Below, in pieces: positions 1-6,365 of a DNA stretch of 32,169 nucleotides. The notes beneath the pieces are model-generated. The model was not told the origin of the DNA. It made no database searches and saw only the letters and a list, made by a program, of their open reading frames with translations. This DNA comes from CANHEE01 sp043777755 (GTDB taxonomy: Bacteria > Bacteroidota > Bacteroidia > Chitinophagales > Saprospiraceae). The position numbers were made by a program, and so were the translations under genes. The first letter of the stretch is position 1; each line of letters starts with the position of its first letter. The stretch covers positions 1 to 32,169 of the forward strand of contig JAYWHK010000066.1 in assembly GCA_043777755.1 (NCBI GenBank). The letters run 5' to 3'.

Positions 1-1056
1 TCGGGCAACAAAGAAAAAGCCATCAAAGCATTTGAACAATTGGAGAAAAAAACAGGTATTGACGAAGATATTTGTCGTCAAAAACACGTTCTTTTTTTAG
101 AATTGGGCGAAACCCGTAAGGCGGAAAAAGAGTTGGAAAAACTTGTCTATAATTATCCTGAAAGAATCGAATTTTTGCATCTTTTGGCTGGTTTTTACAA
201 ACAAATCAGCGATAAAGAGAAAGAAATTACTACTTTTAAGCGAATTTTGAATATTTCTCCTTCTGATGGAAAAGCAAATTTGGCATTGGCAGCATTGAAT
301 AAAAGCGAAAATAAAGACGCTGATTACCTCAATTCTCTCAAAATTATTTTTAATAATAAAGACATTGCATTAGATGTAAAAATAAAAGAGCTGATTCCTT
401 TTGCAACAAAAGTTGCCAATACAAATGACAAAGCGACGGCTGATGCCGCCATTGAATTGGTCAAAATATTGGAGCTGGTACATCCTTCGGAAGCAAAAGT
501 TTCAGCGATTTATGGGGACTTTTTGTTTCATTCCAAGCGCAGCGAAGAAGCACTATTGCAGTATCAAAAAACTGTTCAACTCAATGCCAACGTATATACA
601 GTTTGGGAGCAAATATTTTTTATTCAAAAAGAAAAAAATGATTTTGATGCGTTGTTGAAATCTACGGAATCAGCACTTGAATTGTTTCCTAATCAAGCCA
701 ATGTTTATTATTACAACGGTATCGCAAATCTTGGAAAAGGTAAAAAAAGTGATGCTATTGGTAGTTTTGAACAAGTGGTTTTGATGGCTGGAAAAAACAA
801 CCGTTTGCGCTTAGATGCCTATACGTTTTTGGGTAAAGCGTACATAGAAAGTAGCCAATTCGACGCTGCAAAAACAACTTACCTCAAAGCAATGCCCTTT
901 GGAGGTGAAAACGATGCGTTGATTTTAGAAAATTTAGGCGATGCTTATTTTAAAACCAATGACATAGATAATGCTGTCACTTATTGGCAAAAAGCAAAAG
1001 TAAAAGGCTCTAAGTCAAGTATTTTAGATAAGAAAATTGCAGATAGAAAATTTTAG
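1..1056 (+). CDS. TPR-repeat protein, 5' end outside the window
   Basis: The reading frame is open from the first base (it begins S-G-N-K-E-K-A), so the true start lies upstream and at least 351 codons are present. The protein is built of tetratricopeptide-type helix pairs; examples are the segments around A-L-L-Q-Y-Q-K-T-V-Q-L-N, D-A-Y-T-F-L-G-K-A-Y-I-E and I-L-E-N-L-G-D-A-Y-F, each with the usual small residue, Tyr and Ala spacing. No catalytic motif is seen. TPR arrays are scaffolds for protein contacts, so only a scaffold role can be inferred; location is unknown because the N-terminus (and any signal peptide) is missing. The stop is 17 nt before the Crp/Fnr gene with no terminator between, so the two are probably co-transcribed. 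Confidence 0.85.
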   Translation, partial: SGNKEKAIKAFEQLEKKTGIDEDICRQKHVLFLELGETRKAEKELEKLVYNYPERIEFLHLLAGFYKQISDKEKEITTFKRILNISPSDGKANLALAALNKSENKDADYLNSLKIIFNNKDIALDVKIKELIPFATKVANTNDKATADAAIELVKILELVHPSEAKVSAIYGDFLFHSKRSEEALLQYQKTVQLNANVYTVWEQIFFIQKEKNDFDALLKSTESALELFPNQANVYYYNGIANLGKGKKSDAIGSFEQVVLMAGKNNRLRLDAYTFLGKAYIESSQFDAAKTTYLKAMPFGGENDALILENLGDAYFKTNDIDNAVTYWQKAKVKGSKSSILDKKIADRKF

Positions 1057-1073
1057 AAAAATAAAACATACAA

Positions 1074-1778
1074 ATGAACACAGCCAATAACAACCTTTGG
1101 TATTTAGAAAACATAGATTTACCTCAGATTTTATGCCCTAAAAAGCAAAATAATATGCCGCATCCTAAAAAGATGTTCAAAAAAGGCGATTACATTTATG
1201 TGCCTAACGATGAGGCGGACAAGATTTTTTTCATTTCAGAAGGTCGGGTGAAAATCGGAGCTTATGGCGATAATGGAAAAGAAGTAACGAAAGTTATTTT
1301 GACCAAAGGGGAAGTTTTTGGAGAACTGTCGCTGATGGGAAATGGTCAGAAACGCCATGACTTTGCTTATGTTATGGAAGATACTGACCTTTGTATGGTG
1401 ACAGCCAACGAAATGAAAGGCTTGTTTCGGGATTACAATGCGCTCTCAGCTTTTTTCTTCAAACTGATTGGTTCTCGGGTGATTGAGATGGAAAACCGTT
1501 TGGAATCTTTGGTATTCAAAGACGCTCGTACTCGAGTAATTGAGTTTTTGGTAGAGCAAGGAAAAAAGAAAGGGCAGACGATGGGAACGGAAACGCTCGT
1601 CAAGCGATTCTTGACACATCAGGACATCGCAAACCTTACAGCGACCTCCCGACAAACAGTTACGACCGTTTTAAACGATCTTCGCACAAAAAATTTACTA
1701 ACTTTTAGTCGAAATCGCTTATTGATTCGTGATTTGAATCAATTGGAACAAGAATCGAGGTTGGCACATCTAAATTAA
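1074..1778 (+). CDS. Crp/Fnr-family transcriptional regulator
   Basis: This is a 234-residue cytoplasmic regulator of the usual CRP/FNR size. Residues about 34-120 form the cyclic-nucleotide-binding-type beta roll, with the phosphate-binding-cassette-like segment GEVFGELSLM at 79-88 and Arg94. CRP has Ser or Thr after that Arg; here it is His, so cAMP binding is doubtful and the effector unknown. A long dimer helix (about 122-148) leads to the C-terminal winged helix-turn-helix, with recognition part TATSRQTVTTVLNDLR at 189-204. No Cys cluster for an FNR-type Fe-S centre is seen near the N-terminus. The ATG at 1074 gives the full family length. It follows the TPR gene by 17 nt. An AT-only inverted repeat at 1777-1794 followed by T residues may end the transcript. 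Targets cannot be told from the window. Confidence 0.9.
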   Translation: MNTANNNLWYLENIDLPQILCPKKQNNMPHPKKMFKKGDYIYVPNDEADKIFFISEGRVKIGAYGDNGKEVTKVILTKGEVFGELSLMGNGQKRHDFAYVMEDTDLCMVTANEMKGLFRDYNALSAFFFKLIGSRVIEMENRLESLVFKDARTRVIEFLVEQGKKKGQTMGTETLVKRFLTHQDIANLTATSRQTVTTVLNDLRTKNLLTFSRNRLLIRDLNQLEQESRLAHLN

Positions 1779-1973
1779 AATAAAATTTTATTTTTTCAAA
1801 AAAAGCCTAATCTTCATCTGAATTTGTTTTTGTTTTCACACCTTTTTAAAATTAAATTTTGATTTTAAAAATTGTAAAATTAAATTTTTTATAAAAAAAG
1901 TAAAAAAACACGTACTTTTTAAAGAGATTTTTAAAAAAAAGTAAAATTTTTTAAAATTTTTTCAATGAAGTAA
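1779..1973. other. AT-rich intergenic spacer
   Basis: About 195 nt of extremely A+T-rich sequence with long A and T runs follow the Crp/Fnr gene. Apart from the weak AT-only hairpin at 1777-1794, I see no gene, repeat or signal before the promoter at 1974. Confidence 0.6.
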
Positions 1974-2004
1974 TTGTATTTTATACAATAAGTACTTATC
2001 TTTG
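1974..2004 (+). promoter_or_regulatory. Bacteroidota-type promoter for a candidate small RNA
   Basis: TTG at 1974-1976, a 20-nt spacer and TATCTTTG at 1997-2004 match the Bacteroidota sigma-A pattern TTTG / TAnnTTTG. Transcription should begin near 2010. No plausible start codon with a sizeable frame follows; instead a terminator lies 60-90 nt downstream. Confidence 0.6.
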
Positions 2005-2010
2005 CAGTAT

Positions 2011-2100
2011 CAAATTTTATATTTTATTTGGTTAGAATTATAATTTGGTTTTATATTGGTTAGGGCTGAGGTAGTGCTGTGGTTGGCGCTGCCTCTTTTT
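2011..2100 (+). ncRNA. Candidate small non-coding RNA of about 90 nt
   Basis: A good promoter (1974-2004) is followed within 100 nt by a G+C-rich hairpin and a T-run, with no credible reading frame between. The predicted transcript has an A/U-rich 5' part with three copies of UUGGUU (2028, 2045, 2056) and a 3' stem-loop. The stem is 11 bp with G-U wobbles (2068-2078 with 2085-2095), loop GTGGTT, then TTTTT. The G+C-rich 3' part stands out in a spacer that is otherwise nearly all A/T. I do not recognise an Rfam family; it lacks the SRP RNA tetraloop region and shows no obvious long 6S-like rod. Whether it is expressed is inferred only. Confidence 0.45.
2068..2100 (+). terminator. Intrinsic terminator of the candidate sRNA
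   Basis: An 11-bp stem (2068-2078 pairing with 2085-2095, including G-U pairs) with a 6-nt loop is followed by five T at 2096-2100. Confidence 0.6.
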
Positions 2101-2113
2101 GTTTATATATCAA

Positions 2114-2177
2114 CGGATATTGGTTATTAGATATTAAAGATATTTCAAACGCTTGGTGTTCAATATTTTGCGTAAAT
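2114..2177 (+). repeat. Dispersed 64-bp intergenic repeat, copy A
   Basis: This stretch, beginning CGGATATTGGTTATTAG, recurs in inverted orientation at 12689-12751 with only a few substitutions and one 1-nt indel. ATATTG near the start and CAATAT near the end are complementary, so the ends can pair. Both copies are intergenic and lie just beyond a terminator hairpin. I see no coding content. Confidence 0.8.
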
Positions 2178-2225
2178 ACAAAATCCCAAAACCACTTTCT
2201 GACGTGTATATTTACACACAATAGA

Positions 2226-2261
2226 AAACCGAATTTTTGCAGCAGTGCAAAAATTCGGTTT
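2226..2261 (-). terminator. Terminator hairpin of tRNA-Phe
   Basis: A perfect 15-bp inverted repeat (2226-2240 with 2247-2261, 6-nt loop) begins 8 nt beyond the 3' end of the minus-strand tRNA. On the minus strand it is followed by TTTTCTATT. Confidence 0.75.
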
Positions 2262-2268
2262 ATTTTTG

Positions 2269-2341
2269 TGGTGTGGGAGGGAATCGAACCCCCGACACAA
2301 GGATTTTCAGTCCTTTGCTCTACCGACTGAGCTACCGCACC
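2269..2341 (-). tRNA. tRNA-Phe (anticodon GAA)
   Basis: The minus strand folds as a 73-nt cloverleaf: acceptor strand GGTGCGG, D arm TAGCTCAGTCGGTAGAGC, anticodon loop CTGAAAA on a GGA/TCC-centred stem, variable loop, and T loop TTCGATT on a five-pair stem. Loop position 33 is U, so the anticodon is GAA, phenylalanine. The discriminator is A73; the following bases are CAA, so CCA is not encoded and must be added afterwards. Acceptor pair 5-68 is C-A, a mismatch, and the T stem contains a G-U pair. Promoter and terminator flank the gene, so it is probably a single-gene transcript. Confidence 0.95.
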
Positions 2342-2366
2342 ATCGAGCTTATTTTAAAAAGCGATG

Positions 2367-2397
2367 CAAAGATACGTTTGTTTTTTAGTTTTCCAAA
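2367..2397 (-). promoter_or_regulatory. Promoter of tRNA-Phe
   Basis: On the minus strand TTTG (2397-2394), a 19-nt spacer and TATCTTTG (2374-2367) form a full Bacteroidota-type promoter. It predicts a start near 2360, about 20 nt before the mature tRNA. Confidence 0.75.
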
Positions 2398-2522
2398 TTT
2401 TTTCCAAATAAAAAAAATATTTTTATTAAAATAAAAAAAATTTATGCTTACAAGATTTTTATGCCTTGATAAAAAAATGTTTTTAAGTACTTGTATTTCA
2501 GTATTTTACGACTAATTTTACA

Positions 2523-3149
2523 TTATCCTTGTACGTATAGTACATATTTTTCTTCAAAAAATTCTTCTTGGTATAATTTCCAAATTGGGTGTTTTTCTAC
2601 ATACTCATTGTTTCGTAACGCTTTGATTTCCTCTTTTAGATTACCACCTTTCAAAATCCAATAGCCATTGGGCATGATGTTAGAATGTTTTGGTTTGAGA
2701 AGTTTTCTTGACCAAGAAATAATTTGCTGCAACTCTGCAACAGCTCGACTTACTATAAAATCGTGTTTGGTTTTAATATCTTCTACTCGGCTGTGTATGC
2801 CAATAATATTGTCTAAGTTAAGTGCTTTGGCTACTTCATTGACAACTTTTATTTTTTTGCCAATGCTATCAACAGCGGTGAATTGAACTTCTGGAAAAAA
2901 GATAGCTAAGGGAATAGCAGGAAAACCTCCTCCTGTACCTAAGTCCAAGATGCTTGTACCAGGGTTGAATTTTGCAACTTTGGCGATGGCAAGAGCATGG
3001 AGAACATGGCGTTCATAGAGCAAATCAATGTCTTTGCGAGAAACGACATTGATTTGGCTGTTCCATTCTTGGTAAAGCGGAAGTAGTTGGGCGAATTGGT
3101 CTTTTTGCTTGTCAGTTAGGTTGGGAAAATATTTTAAAAGAATATCCAT
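2523..3149 (-). CDS. rsmG: 16S rRNA (guanine-527-N7)-methyltransferase RsmG
   Basis: A 208-residue cytoplasmic SAM-dependent methyltransferase of normal RsmG (GidB) length. Residues 67-82 carry the SAM-binding loop LDLGTGGGFPAIPLA; AVDSIGKK at about 91-98 is the acidic-strand region, and the V-S-R-A-V-A segment follows the D-F-I strand. The N-terminal YQEWNSQINVVSRKD helix and RHVLHALA are typical of the family. RsmG methylates N7 of G527 in the 530 loop of 16S rRNA; loss of this modification is known to give low-level streptomycin resistance. The ATG at 3149 is preceded by a clear promoter at 3214-3244. It is not beside mnmG or parAB, as in many other bacteria, but appears as a single gene. 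Its 3' end faces the tRNA-Phe promoter. Confidence 0.96.
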   Translation of the reverse strand: MDILLKYFPNLTDKQKDQFAQLLPLYQEWNSQINVVSRKDIDLLYERHVLHALAIAKVAKFNPGTSILDLGTGGGFPAIPLAIFFPEVQFTAVDSIGKKIKVVNEVAKALNLDNIIGIHSRVEDIKTKHDFIVSRAVAELQQIISWSRKLLKPKHSNIMPNGYWILKGGNLKEEIKALRNNEYVEKHPIWKLYQEEFFEEKYVLYVQG

Positions 3150-3213
3150 ATTTTTAGCTGTTTGTTTTAAATCTTGCTATTAGTGTGTTTTATACAATTG
3201 AAGAATAAAAATG

Positions 3214-3244
3214 CAAAAGTAGTAAAATTTTGTTTCACTTCAAA
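3214..3244 (-). promoter_or_regulatory. Promoter of rsmG
   Basis: Minus-strand TTTG (3244-3241), 19-nt spacer, TACTTTTG (3221-3214). The predicted start is near 3208, giving a leader of roughly 60 nt. Confidence 0.7.
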
Positions 3245-3393
3245 ATGCAAAATATTTTATTAAGAAAAGATGTATATACATTTAATAAATAATAAATAAG
3301 TTTATTCGATGTAATATTATTTGGTTAAAAATGTAGAACTCATTGATAATCAATATAAAAAGAAAAAATATTCGACAAAAAAAGGTGAAAAAA

Positions 3394-3425
3394 TTTGGTA
3401 AAAGAAAAATAAAGATTCATCTTTG
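3394..3425 (+). promoter_or_regulatory. Probable promoter of the TPR gene at 3751
   Basis: TTTG (3394-3397), 20-nt spacer, CATCTTTG (3418-3425), which differs from TAnnTTTG only in its first base. It is the best plus-strand match before 3751 and would give a leader of about 320 nt. Confidence 0.4.
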
Positions 3426-3750
3426 TGACACTTTCCTTTTAAAGTAGATTTTTTAGAGAGAACAAAAACATTAAGACACAGGTGAGCATAAAGGCACAGC
3501 ATTTGACCTTTATCCAAACTTAGAAGAAGTACACAAACAAAACGTCATCTATTTTTTGCATATTGAATTATTCGATAATTTGATATGTTGAACTACGCTT
3601 GTGCGTATTTACTTGGAATTTTAATTTTTCAGTAGTATTGGAGAAAACACATTATTTAATTAATTTTATTTATTCATAACGCTTTCCGTTAGATTCACGT
3701 AATATGTTTCTATTGGAAGTAATTTTTAACGATAGAAATCACATAGTATT
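3426..3750 (+). other. Long non-coding leader or spacer upstream of the TPR gene
   Basis: No gene with a start codon is found here. Positions 3475-3591 are open for 38 codons, less A+T-rich than their surroundings and protein-like (a segment reads F-D-L-Y-P-N-L-E-E-V-H-K), but the frame has no ATG and a stop lies directly before it. It may be a gene relic or part of a leader. The rest is A/T-rich without clear hairpins. Confidence 0.4.
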
Positions 3751-4731
3751 ATGTTGGTCAAGGCTGTTTTCAAAGTAAATCTTCAGTTTGGTAATCCTCG
3801 TAGCTACGAGCAGGCTATCAAAACTTTTAACCACAAGTTAGAAAACTTGTACAAAGGCGAAGCGTGTATTAAGCACGAGTCATTTGACGAGGCTACGTTC
3901 TCGTTGAGCGTACCGAATTTGGTAGTGACTACTTTGGAAAAAACAATTAAAAACACTGCTTACATCTTAGACGATTTGGCAAGATTTGCTTCATCAGGCA
4001 AAGGTTATTGTTGGATTATCAATGAAGGAAAGGCTTCTTTTTCACATTATTCAGAGCCGACGGAATCTAAGTCGGTTATTGTTTCTTTTTTGAAAGGTCG
4101 TCAGTTGGCACGTGAAGCGGGTAGAGAGCAAGAGGCGATTCAAGAATTGACCGCAGCGGTAGAGAAATTTGATGCACATTGGACTGCCTTTGAACGTCGT
4201 GGTTATGTTTATGGTCTGATTGGTGAATTTGACAATGCAATGGCGGATTTCAATTCGAGTATTGCTATCAATCCAGGTCAGGCTGACGCTTATTTTAGCC
4301 GTGCTCGTGTGAGTATGTTGAAAAAAGATTATGACAGTGCAATTGCAGATTTCGATACGACTTGGAAAAACGCTAATCCTCAAATGCCTTTGTATTGGTC
4401 AGCTCGTAGGGTTAAAGCGGAATGTTGTTTAACTCAGGGAAAATTTGCGGAGGCAGCACAAGAATTAAAGTTCTTCACGAAACAAAAATTTAGTGAAGAA
4501 AACTCTAATTACCCTTGGAGAAAAAGTGCTTGGTTAAATTATAGTAGAGCTTTGCATGAAACTAAAATGGAAAAAGAGGCAAAAGAGGCTTTCAAAACTG
4601 CTTTTGCTATAAAAGATAATTTAGAGCCTATTATAGAAGGTGATTTACTTGTATTTTGTAATTATATGTCTGCTCGTTGTGGTGTGAAAATCCCAGCGGA
4701 AGCTCCAGCGGGATCGCTGGTAATGGCTTAA
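3751..4731 (+). CDS. TPR-repeat protein with unknown N-terminal region
   Basis: A 326-residue protein without signal peptide, probably cytoplasmic. Residues 1-105 are an alpha/beta region I do not recognise. From about 110 to 300 there are TPR helix pairs, best seen at AFERRGYVYGLIGEFDNAMADF and ADAYFSRARVSMLKKDYDSAIADF, which have the canonical W/Y-G-Y-A-F-P pattern. TPR arrays mediate protein binding; no enzyme motif is visible. Many Arg codons are CGT and the gene looks more codon-biased than its neighbours, which suggests high expression. It is a single gene, preceded by about 600 nt without a gene and followed by a strong terminator at 4843-4874 shared with convergent murA. The specific role is unknown. 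Confidence 0.85.
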   Translation: MLVKAVFKVNLQFGNPRSYEQAIKTFNHKLENLYKGEACIKHESFDEATFSLSVPNLVVTTLEKTIKNTAYILDDLARFASSGKGYCWIINEGKASFSHYSEPTESKSVIVSFLKGRQLAREAGREQEAIQELTAAVEKFDAHWTAFERRGYVYGLIGEFDNAMADFNSSIAINPGQADAYFSRARVSMLKKDYDSAIADFDTTWKNANPQMPLYWSARRVKAECCLTQGKFAEAAQELKFFTKQKFSEENSNYPWRKSAWLNYSRALHETKMEKEAKEAFKTAFAIKDNLEPIIEGDLLVFCNYMSARCGVKIPAEAPAGSLVMA

Positions 4732-4842
4732 TTGGACAATAAGTAAGTAGTTTTAAATCTTTCAACTCTTTGATTTACAATATTTTATAGTATTTAAAAT
4801 GTTGATTATTTAAGCTGCTTAATTCCTCTGGAAATAATAATC

Positions 4843-4874
4843 AAAAAAGCTCTTGTATATACAAGAGCTTTTTT
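4843..4874. terminator. Bidirectional terminator between the TPR gene and murA
   Basis: A perfect palindrome of A6, a 20-nt self-complementary core beginning GCTCTTGTAT, then T6. It lies between convergent genes and can end transcripts from both sides. Confidence 0.85.
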
Positions 4875-4903
4875 GGTTTTTCCACGTTTTTGTATAGCCT
4901 ATT

Positions 4904-6214
4904 TTACACCCTTTTGATTTCTGCACCAATTGCGTTCAAGCGTTTGTCAATGTCTTGATAACCTCTGTCAATTTGATTGATGTTGCGAATAACACTCTTT
5001 CCTTTGGCAGACATAGCGGTAATCAATAATGAAACACCAGCCCGAATGTCGGGAGAACTCATTTCGATGCCACGCAGTTGGTATTTTCTTTCCAAACCAA
5101 TCACCGTTGCACGATGCGGATCACAAAGGATAATTTGTGCGCCCATATCAATCAATTTATCTACAAAAAACAAGCGACTTTCAAACATTTTTTGATGAAT
5201 CAAAACACTTCCTCTTGCTTGTGTGGCAGCGACCAACAAAATACTCATCAAATCTGGTGTAAAACCAGGCCAAGGCGAATCATAAATTGTCATTATCGAA
5301 CCATCAATAAACGTTTGTATTTCATACAATTCTTGCTCAGGAACATGAATATCATTGCCAACAATGTTCATCTGTATGCCTAACTTCCGAAAAGTTGCAG
5401 GAATAACACCCAATTCCGCTACATCACAATTTTTTATCGTAATGTCCGATTGTGTCATTGCTGCCAAGCCAATAAAACTACCCACTTCAATCATGTCTGC
5501 CAACATTCGGTGTTCCGTTCCTTTCAAAGAAGTAACGCCTTCGATAGTCAAAAGATTAGAGCCAATACCTGTAATTTTTGCACCCATTCGATTGAGCATT
5601 TTACAGATTTGTTGCAAATATGGTTCACAGGCAGCGTTATAAATCGTCGTCGTTCCTTCGGCTAAAACAGCTGCCAACAAAACATTGGCTGTTCCCGTAA
5701 CCGAAATTTCGTCCATCAAAATGTAATTGCCTTTTAGTTGTTTCGCTTCAATGGAAAAATTACCACTTTGTTCGTCATAAACAAAAGCAGCTCCTAATTT
5801 TTCAAAACCTAAAAAATGCGTATCCAAACGACGACGGCCAATTTTATCACCGCCTGGTTTTGGTAAAAATGCTTTTCCAAAACGAGCCAAAAGTGGTCCA
5901 ATCAACATCACTGAACCACGAATTTTCTTTGCATCTTCTTGATAACGTTCTGAAAAAAGATAATCCGTATTGATATTTTTGGCCTCAAACGTGAACGTAT
6001 CGCTTGCAATTTGTTCTACTCGAACACCTAAGCCAATCAATAAATCAATCAGTTTTCTAACATCACTGATGTTTGGAATATTAGAAATGGTTACTTTTTC
6101 TTCTGTCAAAAGCGGAGCGCAAAGTATTTGCAACGCTTCATTTTTTGCACCCTGCGGCGTTAGTTCTCCTTTTAGGCGAAGACCGCCTGTCACTTCAAAT
6201 GCGTCTGAAAACAT
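4904..6214 (-). CDS. murA: UDP-N-acetylglucosamine 1-carboxyvinyltransferase MurA
   Basis: A 436-residue EPSP-synthase-fold enzyme of normal MurA length. It transfers enolpyruvate from PEP to UDP-GlcNAc, the first committed step of peptidoglycan synthesis, in the cytoplasm. QGAKNEALQI at 21-30 holds the conserved Lys24-Asn25 pair. The active-site loop reads PKPGGDKIGRRRLDTH (118-133): the residue that is the catalytic Cys in E. coli (Cys115) is Asp123 here. Cys-to-Asp MurA enzymes are known in mycobacteria and Chlamydia and are not alkylated by fosfomycin, so intrinsic insensitivity of this target is expected. The C-terminal DRGYQDIDKRL segment is also typical. The gene is divergent from yifB (152-nt gap) and convergent with the upstream TPR gene. 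Its own promoter is not obvious. Confidence 0.97.
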   Translation of the reverse strand: MFSDAFEVTGGLRLKGELTPQGAKNEALQILCAPLLTEEKVTISNIPNISDVRKLIDLLIGLGVRVEQIASDTFTFEAKNINTDYLFSERYQEDAKKIRGSVMLIGPLLARFGKAFLPKPGGDKIGRRRLDTHFLGFEKLGAAFVYDEQSGNFSIEAKQLKGNYILMDEISVTGTANVLLAAVLAEGTTTIYNAACEPYLQQICKMLNRMGAKITGIGSNLLTIEGVTSLKGTEHRMLADMIEVGSFIGLAAMTQSDITIKNCDVAELGVIPATFRKLGIQMNIVGNDIHVPEQELYEIQTFIDGSIMTIYDSPWPGFTPDLMSILLVAATQARGSVLIHQKMFESRLFFVDKLIDMGAQIILCDPHRATVIGLERKYQLRGIEMSSPDIRAGVSLLITAMSAKGKSVIRNINQIDRGYQDIDKRLNAIGAEIKRV

Positions 6215-6337
6215 TTTTTATCAAAATAAAATGAAACAATTGGGAATTTATCTACTCAAAAATTCTTAAAATACTTTGCAAGGTATGGGTAAAAATATAA
6301 TTATAAAAAAAATAAGGCTTTTTTTTCAAAAAAATAT

Positions 6338-6345
6338 TACATTTG
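6338..6345 (+). promoter_or_regulatory. Probable -7 element of yifB
   Basis: TACATTTG lies about 20 nt before the ATG at 6366. It places the transcript start near 6352, downstream of the earlier in-frame ATG at 6276, and so supports 6366 as the real start. No good -33 element is seen. Confidence 0.55.
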
Positions 6346-6365
6346 CTTCTCAAAGGAAACATACT

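Noticed and set aside
2079..2434. Two plus-strand open frames (2079-2330 and 2237-2434)
   Set aside because: They run through the repeat, the tRNA terminator and the antisense of tRNA-Phe; the open frame is a by-product of those sequences.
6276..6365. 30-codon N-terminal extension of yifB
   Set aside because: It lies before the predicted transcript start (TACATTTG at 6338-6345), is Lys/Ile-rich and unlike the family; MLIKTFGSA at 6366 is the usual start.
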